The position numbers and the translations under genes were made by a program. 64,000 bases of DNA from Phycisphaerales bacterium (GTDB lineage: Bacteria; Planctomycetota; Phycisphaerae; Phycisphaerales; UBA1924): the NCBI GenBank assembly GCA_013360695.1, contig JABWBC010000003.1:1-64000 (forward strand), read 5' to 3'. Positions within the stretch are counted from its first letter, which is position 1. Each line of letters begins with the position of its first letter. The notes beneath the pieces are model-generated. The model worked only from the letters and a program-made list of their open reading frames with translations. It searched no databases and had not been told where the DNA came from. Shown one piece after another: positions 36,920 to 45,866 of this stretch.

Positions 36920-39678
36920 GCAGGACGATCGATCTAGGCGGCGCGTGGCGATGCCGTGCGGATGCGGAGGATCGCGGCGCGCGCGAGCGCTGGTCTGCTT
37001 CCACGCCGAGCGAGGGCTGGAGTGTCATCGACCTGCCCGCGCCGGCCCAACGAACGCTCGGGCTGGATCACAAGGGAGTCTCGTGGTATCAGCGGCAGGA
37101 GCCCGCGCCGGTGCTCGAGCCCGGCCAGCGGCTGTGGCTGTGCTGCGAATCGGCCGCGAACGACGCGGAGTTCTGGGTCAACGGCACGAGCCTCGGTCGG
37201 AACGTGGGCGACTACATCCCGTTCCAGTTCGAGGTGCCGAACGAAGCTGCGAGTGGAGCCGCGAGCGGGACGCTCAACATCGTCGCGCGGGTGGACCAGA
37301 TTCACGCGCCGCCGCCCGCGCCGGGCGTGCTGGTGCAGAACGGGCACATCACCAAGGGCTTCCACGACGTGCTGAGCCTCCAGCACGCGGGGTTGTGGGG
37401 GCGTGTGACGCTGCGCGTCACAGGGCCGGCCGCCATCCGTCCCGGCGGCGTGCGGATCATCGCGGACCCGGAGAGCGGCAGGGTGCGCGCGCTGGTCGAG
37501 CTGGTCGATGCGCATCCCGCGTCGCTGCGGGTCCGCATCGCCGATCCCGAAGGGCACGAGGTCGCGACGCTGGAGGGAGAGTTCGAGCGCGGAGCGACGG
37601 CACTGGAACTGTGCGGGTGCGTGGTCTCTCCATCACCCTGGAGGCCCGATTCGCCGTCGCTTTACAACGCCGGCGTCGAGGTGCTATGCAACGGCGTTTG
37701 CTCGGATTCGCGCGACCTGCGCTTCGGTTTCCGCAACGTCCGCGTCGGCGGGACCAACAACTCACGCATCCTGCTCAACGATCGCCCCTTCCAGATCCGC
37801 GGCGTGCTCCACTGGGGGCACGAGCCGGCGCACATCTCGCCCGCGCCCTCACGCGGCCAGGTGCGGGCGGAGTTCGCGATGCTCCGGCGCATGGGATTCA
37901 ACTGCGTCTGCCTGTGCATGGTCTACCTGCCCGAGTATTACTACGACCTCGCGGACGAGATGGGCATGCTGATCTGGCAGGAGCATCCCGTCTGGAAGTC
38001 GCCCATGGGCGACGAACACATCCCGGAGTATCGGCGCTTGTTCGCGGAGTATTTCCGGCGCGATCGCAACCATCCGTCCATCATCCTCGTCAGCGGGAGC
38101 TGCGAGCACGAAAACTTCAACAAGAAACTCGGCGCGTGGTGGTGGGATCGCGCCAAGGAGGAACTGCCCGATCGCCTCGTGCAGGTGCAGACGGCGTTCA
38201 TCGACTGGGCCGACCCCGATCGCGTCGATCTCTACGACGAGCATGTGTACGACAACTCGGGGCGATGGATCGATTTCCTGGAGGACGTGCAGGCCAAGAT
38301 CGCGGGTCTCACGCCCCGCCCGTTCATCATGGGCGAGACGATCATCGCCAACGCGTGGCCCGACACGAAGGCGCTGGCGGCGCTGGCCGAGCGGTCGCCG
38401 CGTCCGTGGTATCTGACCAAGGGGCTGGAGGAGTGCGCCGCTCTTGAGACGCGGATCGAAGCGCGGTGGGGGAGCGAGACGCTCGCACGGTTCCGGCGCC
38501 AGGCCGACGCGTTTGCGATCGGCATCCGGAAATTCCAGGTCGAGGCATTCCGCGCCTATGAGAACCACGCCGGCTGGGTTATGAACCATATCCGAGACGT
38601 GCCGGCCTGCCGCTGCGGGTACATGGACGACCTGGATCGCTGGCGCTACACAGCCGAGCAGACGCTCCCCTGGCTCGCCGACGCGACGCTGCTCCTGCGC
38701 ACGCCCGGCCAGTCGCTGGCGGCGTGTCCGGGCGCGGCGACGATCGCCATTCGCCTGGCGAACTTCGCGGGGCGCGACATGCTCGGGGAGGTCGAGCTCG
38801 CGGACGATTTCGGCGAGCGCCGGTCGGCGAGCATCCGGGCCGAAGCCGGGCGAATCTCGGACGCCTTATTCACCCTTGACCACCCCGAGGTTCGCGTGCC
38901 GACGAAGCGGACGATCGAAGCCAGGCTCGCGGGCGCGCCCCCGAACTCCTGGGGAATCTGGGTCTTCCCGAAGCGCCACGACTACCGGGCGAGCGACGGC
39001 GTGCGCGTGTTCGCCGGCGCGCCTTTCAGCGACGATGAGCGCGAGATCGAGTTCGAGGAGCGGTCGTACAGCAGCGGGTGGGGCTTGAAGTGTCGGACGT
39101 GGACGCCGCGGTTGCCCGATCCCGCGGCGCTCCTGCCGGGTGTGGCGGCGTGCGACGAATCGCATCTGGACGCCAACGTGCTGGTCACGCACCGGCTGAC
39201 CAGCCGGATCACAAATTGGATCGCGCTGGGCGGGCGCGCGGTGTTGCTGGCGTCGAGATTGAAGGGTGGCATGGAGTCCGCGTTCATCAATTTCTACGGG
39301 CAAGTGCCGCTGGTCATCGAGGGGAGCGAGCGGGCGTGGCCGATCTCTCCGGGCGAGAGCGACTGGATCGTGGACCTGATTCATCACGACTTGTCGCGGC
39401 GTTCGGCGCGGGCGATCCCGACCGAAGCCCGCGGGCTGCTCGGGCAGGTGGAGCCGATCGTGCGTCTGATCTTCACGCACGACTCGGGGGTTCCGCGGCA
39501 CTTCGACGCGGTCTTCTCGACCAGGGTCGGGCGCGGGATGTTGGTGGTGTCGTGCGTGGATCACGCGTCGGTCTCGGGCGGCTATCTGCTCGATCGGCTG
39601 GTGGCGTATGCGGGAGGCGGCGAGCTGCCGAGCCCGGAACTGAGTGCGCCGGACGCGTTCGCGGTGGAATCGGCGTGA
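36916..39678 (+). CDS. glycoside hydrolase family 2 protein
   Basis: 920 residues. N-terminal jelly-roll domain (about 1-165), an Ig-like domain (170-280), then a TIM barrel (FQIRGVLHWGHEPAH, RMGFNC, LIWQEHPVWKS, HPSIILVSGSCEHEN). The likely acid/base is Glu397 and the nucleophile Glu474 (FIMGETII); their spacing matches LacZ-type enzymes. In clan GH-A the acid/base is normally preceded by Asn; here it is Cys396. No signal peptide is seen, so it appears cytoplasmic. Substrate unknown: beta-galactoside, mannoside or glucuronide. Start ATG overlaps the rbsK stop. Confidence 0.85.
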   Translation: MSRTIDLGGAWRCRADAEDRGARERWSASTPSEGWSVIDLPAPAQRTLGLDHKGVSWYQRQEPAPVLEPGQRLWLCCESAANDAEFWVNGTSLGRNVGDYIPFQFEVPNEAASGAASGTLNIVARVDQIHAPPPAPGVLVQNGHITKGFHDVLSLQHAGLWGRVTLRVTGPAAIRPGGVRIIADPESGRVRALVELVDAHPASLRVRIADPEGHEVATLEGEFERGATALELCGCVVSPSPWRPDSPSLYNAGVEVLCNGVCSDSRDLRFGFRNVRVGGTNNSRILLNDRPFQIRGVLHWGHEPAHISPAPSRGQVRAEFAMLRRMGFNCVCLCMVYLPEYYYDLADEMGMLIWQEHPVWKSPMGDEHIPEYRRLFAEYFRRDRNHPSIILVSGSCEHENFNKKLGAWWWDRAKEELPDRLVQVQTAFIDWADPDRVDLYDEHVYDNSGRWIDFLEDVQAKIAGLTPRPFIMGETIIANAWPDTKALAALAERSPRPWYLTKGLEECAALETRIEARWGSETLARFRRQADAFAIGIRKFQVEAFRAYENHAGWVMNHIRDVPACRCGYMDDLDRWRYTAEQTLPWLADATLLLRTPGQSLAACPGAATIAIRLANFAGRDMLGEVELADDFGERRSASIRAEAGRISDALFTLDHPEVRVPTKRTIEARLAGAPPNSWGIWVFPKRHDYRASDGVRVFAGAPFSDDEREIEFEERSYSSGWGLKCRTWTPRLPDPAALLPGVAACDESHLDANVLVTHRLTSRITNWIALGGRAVLLASRLKGGMESAFINFYGQVPLVIEGSERAWPISPGESDWIVDLIHHDLSRRSARAIPTEARGLLGQVEPIVRLIFTHDSGVPRHFDAVFSTRVGRGMLVVSCVDHASVSGGYLLDRLVAYAGGGELPSPELSAPDAFAVESA

Positions 39679-39693
39679 TCAAGGGCGTGCGGT

Positions 39694-39722
39694 TTGCCGA
39701 CGCCCGTCCGCGGGGCTAATCT
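39694..39722 (+). promoter_or_regulatory. candidate tRNA promoter
   Basis: TTGCCG (39694-39699), a 17-bp spacer and TAATCT (39717-39722), 15 bp before the tRNA 5' end. Confidence 0.5.
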
Positions 39723-39737
39723 TTCCGTCCACACCCT

Positions 39738-39821
39738 GCGGCTGTGGCGGAACTGGCAGACGCGCTAGATTCAGGTTCTAGTGGGGTAACACCCGTGGAG
39801 GTTCGACTCCTCTCAGCCGCA
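39738..39821 (+). tRNA. tRNA-Leu (CAG)
   Basis: 84 bases that fold as a class II tRNA. The acceptor stem is GCGGCTG/CAGCCGC with discriminator A. The anticodon stem is CTAGA/TCTAG with the loop TTCAGGT, so the anticodon is CAG. There is a long variable arm (GGGGTAACACCC) and the T-loop TTCGACT. CCA is not encoded. A run of T follows directly (39823-39828) and probably terminates transcription. Confidence 0.95.
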
Positions 39822-39855
39822 TTTTTTCGATTCACGCCTCTCGGAGGTCCTCGTC

Positions 39856-40080
39856 ATGGGCTTCGATGACATGGAAAAGAGCGACAAGATCAAGCTGTTT
39901 GTCGCCATCGGCGTGCTGGTGGTTGCGATCGGCGCGATCGGTTGGTATTTCTTTGGGTCGGGCGGCGGACCGTCGCCGACCGATACCCCGGCCGCGGCTC
40001 CCGCGCCGGATGTTTCGAGCAAGGACAAGAATGCCCCGAAGCCCGCGAGCAACCGTCGCACCGCTCCCGGCGGCAACTAG
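39856..40080 (+). CDS. small single-pass membrane protein
   Basis: 74 residues, MGFDDMEKSDKIKLF, with a membrane segment at about 14-34 (LFVAIGVLVVAIGAIGWYFFG) and a Pro/Ala-rich outer tail. It has no recognised family. GGAGG precedes the ATG by nine bases. It lies directly after tRNA-Leu. Confidence 0.65.
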   Translation: MGFDDMEKSDKIKLFVAIGVLVVAIGAIGWYFFGSGGGPSPTDTPAAAPAPDVSSKDKNAPKPASNRRTAPGGN

Positions 40081-40123
40081 AGGCGAAGTGGTTTACGCCG
40101 TTCTTTGCGACGCTTCGGCGCGG

Positions 40124-40129
40124 TAGGCT
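40124..40129 (+). promoter_or_regulatory. candidate -10 element TAGGCT, leaderless layout
   Basis: TAGGCT, six bases (GTCCGC), then a GTG start at 40136. There is no Shine-Dalgarno site. Confidence 0.55.
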
Positions 40130-40135
40130 GTCCGC

Positions 40136-41137
40136 GTGTCGCTCCTCTATGCCGGTATCGATGAAGCCGGGTTCGGCCCGCTCCTGGGCCCGATGTGCGT
40201 GGCGCTCTGCGCGCTCCGCATCGATCCCTGGCGCGACGGCGATGCCCCGCCCGATCCGTGGGCGATGCTGGCGCCGATCGTCTCGCGCGAGCCCGCCCGG
40301 TCCAAGAGCGTGACGCCGATCGCGGTCGCGGATTCCAAGCGGCTCAAACTCCCAAACTCGGTCGCCAGCGGCAAGCCCCTGCTCCACCTCGAACGCGGCG
40401 TGCTTGCTTTCCTTCGCGCCTCGGGAATCGAGCAACCCGCCGATGATCAGGCGCTCTTCGACGCGATCAAGCTCTCGATCCCCGGGCATCCGTGCTACCG
40501 CGGCGAGTCCACGCCGCTCCCCACCGCGTGGCGGCCCGAGCAGCTCTCGATCGCGGTGAACCAGCTCATGCCCGCGATGAATCGCGCCGGTGTTTCGCTG
40601 GCCGGACTGTCGTGCCTCTCGATCGACGAGCCGCAGTTCAATTCGATCATCGAAAAGACAGGCTCCAAGGCGTCGGTGTCCCTGTGGGCGGTGCGTGAAC
40701 TGATCCATCGGGCGCTGGCGCCGAGCACCGACCCGTCGGAGTCGATCCGCATCGTGTGCGACCGATTGGGCGGACGCGAGGATTACACCAAGCCCCTGGA
40801 GCGAATGCTCCCGGGCGCGAGCGTCACGCCGCTGGAACACGCCGAGCACCACAGCCGATACTCGATCACGCTCACGGATTCGCGCGTGGTCATCGTTCAC
40901 TTCCAGACTGAGGCGGAGTCGGCCCATTTTCCGGTCGCGCTCGCCTCGATGACGGCCAAGTACGCGCGGGAACTCCTGATGGCCCGTTTCAACCGATACT
41001 TCGGTGCGCGGGCGCGGGACCTGGGCGTCGAGCTCAAGCCCACCGCCGGCTACACGCTCGACGCCCGACGCTGGCTCGCAGACGCCAGAGATATTCTGAG
41101 CGAGGCCGAGCGATCGGCGATCGTCCGCAACGCGTAA
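40136..41137 (+). CDS. RNase HII-like protein with altered GRG motif
   Basis: 333 residues from GTG 40136. The start YAGIDEAGFGPLLGP matches the RNase HII active-site signature GIDEAGRGPLAGP, with Asp9 and Glu10 kept but the Arg of GRG replaced by Phe13. Other family-like points are ADSKRL (66-70), SIDEPQF (Asp164) and IVCDRLGGRE (Asp209), candidate metal ligands. The protein is about 100 residues longer than normal RNase HII. It may cleave RNA in RNA-DNA hybrids or have a different structural substrate; the GRG change suggests altered junction recognition. The ribD start follows 9 bp later. Confidence 0.7.
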   Translation: MSLLYAGIDEAGFGPLLGPMCVALCALRIDPWRDGDAPPDPWAMLAPIVSREPARSKSVTPIAVADSKRLKLPNSVASGKPLLHLERGVLAFLRASGIEQPADDQALFDAIKLSIPGHPCYRGESTPLPTAWRPEQLSIAVNQLMPAMNRAGVSLAGLSCLSIDEPQFNSIIEKTGSKASVSLWAVRELIHRALAPSTDPSESIRIVCDRLGGREDYTKPLERMLPGASVTPLEHAEHHSRYSITLTDSRVVIVHFQTEAESAHFPVALASMTAKYARELLMARFNRYFGARARDLGVELKPTAGYTLDARRWLADARDILSEAERSAIVRNA

Positions 41138-41140
41138 AGT
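41135..41140 (+). promoter_or_regulatory. candidate -10 element TAAAGT, leaderless layout
   Basis: TAAAGT, six bases (CACCCG), then the ATG of ribD at 41147. Its TAA is the stop codon of the upstream gene. There is no Shine-Dalgarno site. Confidence 0.55.
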
Positions 41141-41146
41141 CACCCG

Positions 41147-42277
41147 ATGAGTCTCGCCAAGCGCATGCTCGACCTTGCCGCCCGCCACGCGCTGCGTGCC
41201 GCGGGCGATGTGGAGCCCAATCCGCTCGTGGGCTGCGTGATCGCGCGGAGCGAACAGGTTCTCGGTATCGGGCATCATCGCAAGTTCGGCGGGCTGCACG
41301 CCGAGCGCGAGGCGCTGGCGTCGTGCAAACGCCAAGGGTACGAGCCGCGCGGCGCGTCTGCTTATGTCACGCTCGAGCCCTGCAATGGCCAGGGCAAGCA
41401 GCCGGCTTGCGTCGACGCGCTGCTCGAGGCCGGGATCGCGCACGTCGTGTATGCCGTCGCCGACCCGAACCCCGCCAAATCGGGCGGAGCGGCCCGCCTG
41501 TCGTCGCACGGCGTGTCGGTCGAATATTCGCGCGAGAGCCCGCTGGCGTGCTCGCTGGCCCAGCCGTTCTTGCGGAGATTGGCGACGGGCAGGCCCTGGG
41601 TGATCGCAAAGTGGGCCCAAACGATCGACGGCCGCGTCGCGACCCGCACCGGCGAATCCAAGTGGATCAGCAATCCTCGCTCGCGCGCCCGCGTGCATCG
41701 CTTGCGCGCACGCGTCGACGCGATGCTGACGGGCATGGGCACGATCCTGTCCGATGATCCGATGCTCAACGCACGCGACGTGCGCCGGGTTCGCCGCCTG
41801 GCGCGGCGTGTGGTCGTTGACAGCGACCTCGATATTCCGCCCGAGTGCGCCATCGTGAACACGGCCTCGGAAATCCCGACCATCGTCGCGTGCGATCAGG
41901 ACATCTCGAGCAGCGGCATCACGGCGCCGCGCCGCACGATGCTGCAAGACAAGGGCGTCGAGATCATCGGCGTTCGCGCCGACGAACGCGGCGGGATCGA
42001 CCTCGGCCACATGCTCGAGCGGCTTTCCGCGGACTTCGGCGTCGCGAGCGTGCTGGTCGAGGCCGGGCCGCGCCTCCTGGGCTCGCTGATGCGTGACGAT
42101 CTCATCGACGAGGCGGTGGTCTACATCGCACCGCTTCTTTTCGGCGACGAGATGGCGCGATCATCGATCGAGGGGCACATCGTGGGCTCGCTGGCGGGCG
42201 TGCCGCGCTTTGGTGTGCACCGCGTCACGCGCGTGGGCGACGATATCGAGGTGACGTACCGGCGGCGCTTCGACTAG
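41147..42277 (+). CDS. ribD: bifunctional riboflavin biosynthesis protein RibD
   Basis: 376 residues. The N-terminal deaminase has GGLHAEREAL (HAE) and TLEPCNGQGKQPAC (PCxx...PxC), the zinc-binding motifs; the C-terminal reductase begins at about residue 145 (RPWVIAKWAQTIDGRVATRTGESKWIS) and ends with VLVEAGPRLLGSLM and APLLFGDEM. It deaminates and then reduces the pyrimidine precursor of riboflavin. PCNHHG is replaced by PCNGQG. RibA/B/E/H are not in the window. Confidence 0.92.
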   Translation: MSLAKRMLDLAARHALRAAGDVEPNPLVGCVIARSEQVLGIGHHRKFGGLHAEREALASCKRQGYEPRGASAYVTLEPCNGQGKQPACVDALLEAGIAHVVYAVADPNPAKSGGAARLSSHGVSVEYSRESPLACSLAQPFLRRLATGRPWVIAKWAQTIDGRVATRTGESKWISNPRSRARVHRLRARVDAMLTGMGTILSDDPMLNARDVRRVRRLARRVVVDSDLDIPPECAIVNTASEIPTIVACDQDISSSGITAPRRTMLQDKGVEIIGVRADERGGIDLGHMLERLSADFGVASVLVEAGPRLLGSLMRDDLIDEAVVYIAPLLFGDEMARSSIEGHIVGSLAGVPRFGVHRVTRVGDDIEVTYRRRFD

Positions 42278-42286
42278 GGCGCCGCG

Positions 42287-43504
42287 CTACGACCCGCGTT
42301 TCCAGAACGCCAGCGATTCCTGCACGCTCGCCTTGATCACGCCCGCGCTGGTCTGCACGCTCAGCGCGGTCCCGCTCGTGGATCGTTCCCACTTCACCTG
42401 CGCAAAGCAGACCGGCGCCGCGCCCAGCATCGGCGCCACGGTCGAACTCGTCACCGCGCCCACGACTGTTCCCGCAGCATCTGGTGCACTGGCGCCGTCC
42501 AGTACCGGCGCCCCGCCCGTCGGGAGCGCAGGCTCGCCCGCAGCCTCATCGATCACCCGATCAAGCCGCAGCGCGACGAGGCACTGCTTGGGATGCCCGC
42601 GGCTGTGCATCCTCGCCACGATCTCCTGCCCGAGGTAGCACCCCTTGGTAAAGCTCACGCGATCCGCGAGCACGCCCGATTCCGCCGGGAGCGATTCGGG
42701 CCCGAAATCGATGTTGTAGAGAGGCGTGCCGGCCTCGATCCGCGCGATGTTGAAGGCGTGCCAGCCCACGCGAGCGAGCCGCACACGCCGATTTAGAGAG
42801 GTCGGCTCCCCCGATCGCAACGCAGCCGCCCCGGATTCCCGCTCACCCGCCAGCTCGAGCAGTGTTGTGTACAGGCGAGCCGCATCGTCCATCCCGCACA
42901 GGATTTCGACGCCGATGTCGCCCGTTGCGTCGAACCGCCACAGGGTCACGGGCACTTCCGCCAACTGCGTTTCGATCGCGTCGCCCACCGGCGGGAGCGA
43001 CGCGCCAAGCCCCGCGAGCAATTCCGCGGCCGTCGGCCCGTGAATCGCCAGGCGATACGTCTCGCCCGACAGGTCGCGCAGACTCACGTCCTCCGTGATG
43101 ATGAACGACGCGAGGCTCCGGGCGGTGCGCTCCAGCGCCAGAATGTCGACGTCGATCAGCGTGCGACCCGCCATGTGCACGACCTGCACGTCCGCGTCGA
43201 TCCGCCCCTTGCGGTTCAGCCAGAACGCACGACGAACCGAGCCGGGCTGAACGCCCTTCAGTTCCTGCGTCAACATGCGGTTGAGAAAGTCGAGGCGATC
43301 CGCGCCCGTCAGTTCGATCGTCGCGCGCATCGCCTGGTCGAGCAGGCCCGCGTGCTTGCGGATCGCGGCGTACTCGATCTCAAGCTCGCCGAAGATCTGC
43401 GGCACGTCGACGGGCACGCCGCCTACGCCTTCTGTCGGCCCGTACACCGCCAGCATCGCTCCGGCCTGTTCGTGAAGTGGTCGCAGCGGTGTCCGGCGTC
43501 CCAT
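42287..43504 (-). CDS. ygfZ: YgfZ/GcvT-like folate-binding protein
   Basis: 405 residues from the ATG at 43504 (GGGAG upstream). The YgfZ motif KGCYLGQEIVARMHSRGH (about 295-312) is decisive: it holds the conserved Cys needed with folate for repair of Fe-S enzymes. The N-terminal part (ELTGADRLDFLNRMLTQELKGVQPGSVRRAFWL) has the GcvT-like fold. A low-complexity Ala/Pro/Gly stretch near the C-terminus is unusual (APVLDGASAPDAAGTVV). The gene is convergent with ribD. Confidence 0.9.
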   Translation of the reverse strand: MGRRTPLRPLHEQAGAMLAVYGPTEGVGGVPVDVPQIFGELEIEYAAIRKHAGLLDQAMRATIELTGADRLDFLNRMLTQELKGVQPGSVRRAFWLNRKGRIDADVQVVHMAGRTLIDVDILALERTARSLASFIITEDVSLRDLSGETYRLAIHGPTAAELLAGLGASLPPVGDAIETQLAEVPVTLWRFDATGDIGVEILCGMDDAARLYTTLLELAGERESGAAALRSGEPTSLNRRVRLARVGWHAFNIARIEAGTPLYNIDFGPESLPAESGVLADRVSFTKGCYLGQEIVARMHSRGHPKQCLVALRLDRVIDEAAGEPALPTGGAPVLDGASAPDAAGTVVGAVTSSTVAPMLGAAPVCFAQVKWERSTSGTALSVQTSAGVIKASVQESLAFWKRGS

Positions 43505-43599
43505 CGCGTTCTCCCGTCGAAATCGGCAACTTCGTCCCCGGCGCGAGGGTATGCTCATCCACCCGCGCGAGTGTGCGGCATTGATTGAAAGGCTCTCTC

Positions 43600-44670
43600 G
43601 TGAACATCGATCTTCTCAAGCGTCTCTGCGAAACCCCCGGCGTCCCCGGCCGCGAAGAACGCGTCCGCAAGCTCATCGAATCCGAGATCAGCGGCCTGTT
43701 CGACGAGGTGCGCACCGACGCCATGGGCTCCCTCATCTGCACCCGCCACCCGCGCAAGGGCAAGAAGCCCGCCAAGAAGAAGTCCGACGCCCGCCCGACC
43801 CGCGTCATGCTCCTCTGCCACATGGACGAGATCGGCTTCTACGTCACCGCCATCGACAGCAAGGGCTTCCTGTGGATGAACCCCGCGGGCGGCTTTGACA
43901 CCCGCAATCTCTTCTCGCGCCGCGTCCTCGTCTGCGCCGACTCCGGCGACTACAAGGGCGTGATGAACCCGGGCGGCCGCCCCGTCCACATCTCGTCGCC
44001 CAAGGATCGTGAGAAGGTGCCGGAGGTCAAGGAGTTCTTCGTCGACATCGGCCTGCCCGGCGATCAGGTCAAGAAGAAGATCAAGGTCGGTGACTACGTC
44101 GTCATGGACGAGCCCCTGATCGAGGTCGGCAACAAGATCGTGAGCAAGGCGCTCGACAACCGCGTCGCGTGCTGGCTCGGCATCGAGTCGGTGCGCCAGC
44201 TCGACAAATCGGGCGAGGGCAACTCGTGCGAGGTCGTCGTTGCGTTCACGACCCAGGAAGAAGTGGGGCTCCGCGGCGCCAAGACCGCGTCCCACGCCGT
44301 CGCGCCCGATGTCGGCCTGGGAATCGACGTCACCCTCTCCTGCGACACGCCCGGCGTGCCCGAGGAGGAAGCGGTGACCGTGCAAGGCCGCGGCTTCGGA
44401 CTGCACATCAAGGACTCGTCGTTCATCAGCGATTACGCGCTGACGGCCGAGTTCGAGGACCTCGCCAAGAAAAAGAAGATCGCCTACCAGCGGACCATCC
44501 TGGCCGCGGGCGGGCAGGACGGCGCGGCGGCCCAGCAGGCGGCTGCCGGCGCTCGGGCCCTGGGCATCACCGTCGGCACGCGCTACATCCACACCGTGAC
44601 CGAGATGATCGACAAGAAGGACCTGGCCGCGGCCCGCGACATCCTCGCGGCGTACATGGCGAAGGCGTAA
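43600..44670 (+). CDS. M42 family metallopeptidase
   Basis: 356 residues from GTG 43600 (AAAGG eight bases upstream); a TTG at 43585 is an alternative. M42 enzymes are tetrahedral aminopeptidases or endoglucanase-named relatives that trim peptides. Zinc ligands: His in CHMDEIGF, Asp in ALDNRVA, Glu-Glu in TTQEEVGLRG, Asp in GIDVTLS and a C-terminal His in YIHTVTEM. A Lys-rich insert (RKGKKPAKKKSD, about 53-64) is seen. A hairpin terminator follows. Confidence 0.9.
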   Translation: MNIDLLKRLCETPGVPGREERVRKLIESEISGLFDEVRTDAMGSLICTRHPRKGKKPAKKKSDARPTRVMLLCHMDEIGFYVTAIDSKGFLWMNPAGGFDTRNLFSRRVLVCADSGDYKGVMNPGGRPVHISSPKDREKVPEVKEFFVDIGLPGDQVKKKIKVGDYVVMDEPLIEVGNKIVSKALDNRVACWLGIESVRQLDKSGEGNSCEVVVAFTTQEEVGLRGAKTASHAVAPDVGLGIDVTLSCDTPGVPEEEAVTVQGRGFGLHIKDSSFISDYALTAEFEDLAKKKKIAYQRTILAAGGQDGAAAQQAAAGARALGITVGTRYIHTVTEMIDKKDLAAARDILAAYMAKA

Positions 44671-44721
44671 GCGACGATTCGATCGCGGACCTTCGCGATT
44701 CGAGCAATAAACGAGTCATTG

Positions 44722-44754
44722 CACGGGCCCGACTTTGGGCCCGTGTTTCCTTTT
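44722..44754 (+). terminator. rho-independent terminator
   Basis: CACGGGCCC and GGGCCCGTG form a perfect 9-bp stem around GACTTT, followed by TTTCCTTTT, 52 bp after the M42 gene. A bidirectional role for the convergent response regulator is possible. Confidence 0.75.
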
Positions 44755-44917
44755 GGCAGCGTTCGCGTCGGTCTGCGCGACGCAATCCGCGATGATTCTG
44801 CGCTCGATGCCCCCAAAAGAACACGCCGACCACCCTCCCGGCGATCGGCGCGCGTGATTCCCGTGATGGATGTGCGCTCGCGCGATCACCGCGCGACGCA
44901 TGTGGACCGACCTTGTC

Positions 44918-45499
44918 TCAATGCACCAAGTTCGTCGCCGCCTCGATCGACTCGATCACCTGGCGGAGTTGGAACGGCTTCTTGAGGAATCCGTCGTAGC
45001 CCTGCCCGCGCAGGCCGTGGGCCTGCCCGTCCGTGAGCTTGCCGCTCATCGCGACGATCTTGGTGAACTGCAGGTGTTCGTTCTTGCGGACCATGTCCAT
45101 GAAGGCCTTGCCGTCGCCCTCGCCTCCGATGTGGAGGTCGAGGAGGATGCAATGGGGCTTGAAGCGTTCGCACTCCATGCCGGCCTGGAACCCCGAGAGC
45201 GCGGTGCGCACCTCGTAGTTGGTCTGCTCGGTGAGGATCTTCTCCATGGTCTCGACGATCTCGCGTTCGTCGTCCACGATAAGCACGCGCGTGCGGCCGC
45301 TCGAAATCCCCTCCAGCGGGATGTTGTGCGCTTTCATGAACTTGATGAGTTCGGCGGTCGGGATGCGTCGGTCACGCGATCCCGGAATCCGGTACCCCTT
45401 GAGGGTGCCGGAGTCGAACCATTTGGAGACGGTGCGCGGCGCCACGTTGCAGATCTTCGCCACTTCACCGGTCGTCAGGACTTCTTTTTCGATGGGCAT
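44918..45499 (-). CDS. response regulator with N-terminal excisionase-like HTH
   Basis: 193 residues. Residues 5-55 form a MerR/excisionase-type helix-turn-helix (LTTGEVAKICNVAPRTVSKWFDSGTLKGYRIPGSRDRRI). Residues 70-190 form a receiver domain: Asp76/Asp77 (VLIVDDERE), phospho-acceptor Asp121 (ILLDLHI), Ser152 and Lys173 or 174 (FLKKPF). The order is the reverse of usual regulators, where the receiver comes first. No sensor kinase lies nearby. GAGGTGAG precedes the ATG. DNA targets unknown. Confidence 0.88.
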   Translation of the reverse strand: MPIEKEVLTTGEVAKICNVAPRTVSKWFDSGTLKGYRIPGSRDRRIPTAELIKFMKAHNIPLEGISSGRTRVLIVDDEREIVETMEKILTEQTNYEVRTALSGFQAGMECERFKPHCILLDLHIGGEGDGKAFMDMVRKNEHLQFTKIVAMSGKLTDGQAHGLRGQGYDGFLKKPFQLRQVIESIEAATNLVH

Positions 45500-45866
45500 C
45501 GTCTCACCTCGAATCACGCAGGGGTGGGCGTGCCGAGCACTCGGCCCCCGGAGACCCCGGTAGATCGGCGTCAATCCAACCCCTCTTGACCGCAGAATCG
45601 ATCCCGACGGAAAGTTCCCGTTCTGGGACCCTGATTCGTCCCCCGGATTGACATGCCCAAGCACGCCCCGTTACAGTGACCTCCCCTCGATTCCCACCCC
45701 CGACGCATCAGCGCCGGGCTTGGTGTCGTATCGGGGCCAACCTATCGGGCGGAACGGGCAAAAAACGCCGTTTCCCCGTCCACGCGATCTGGGGCCAACC
45801 ACCCCACATGCGTGGCGTTTCCCGAAGATTCCCGTTCGTTCCGGCCTTGCCGAGCAGGAGCCAATC
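45500..45866. other. divergent regulatory region before the HEAT-like gene
   Basis: 367 bp between the response-regulator gene and the HEAT-like gene. It contains a good sigma70-type promoter at 45648-45677 and a predicted leader of about 180 bases. I found no gene and no known riboswitch in it. Confidence 0.6.
45648..45677 (+). promoter_or_regulatory. classical -35/-10 promoter
   Basis: TTGACA (45648-45653), an 18-bp spacer and TACAGT (45672-45677). It is the only near-consensus -35/-10 pair I found in the window and would give a long leader before GTG 45867. Confidence 0.6.
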
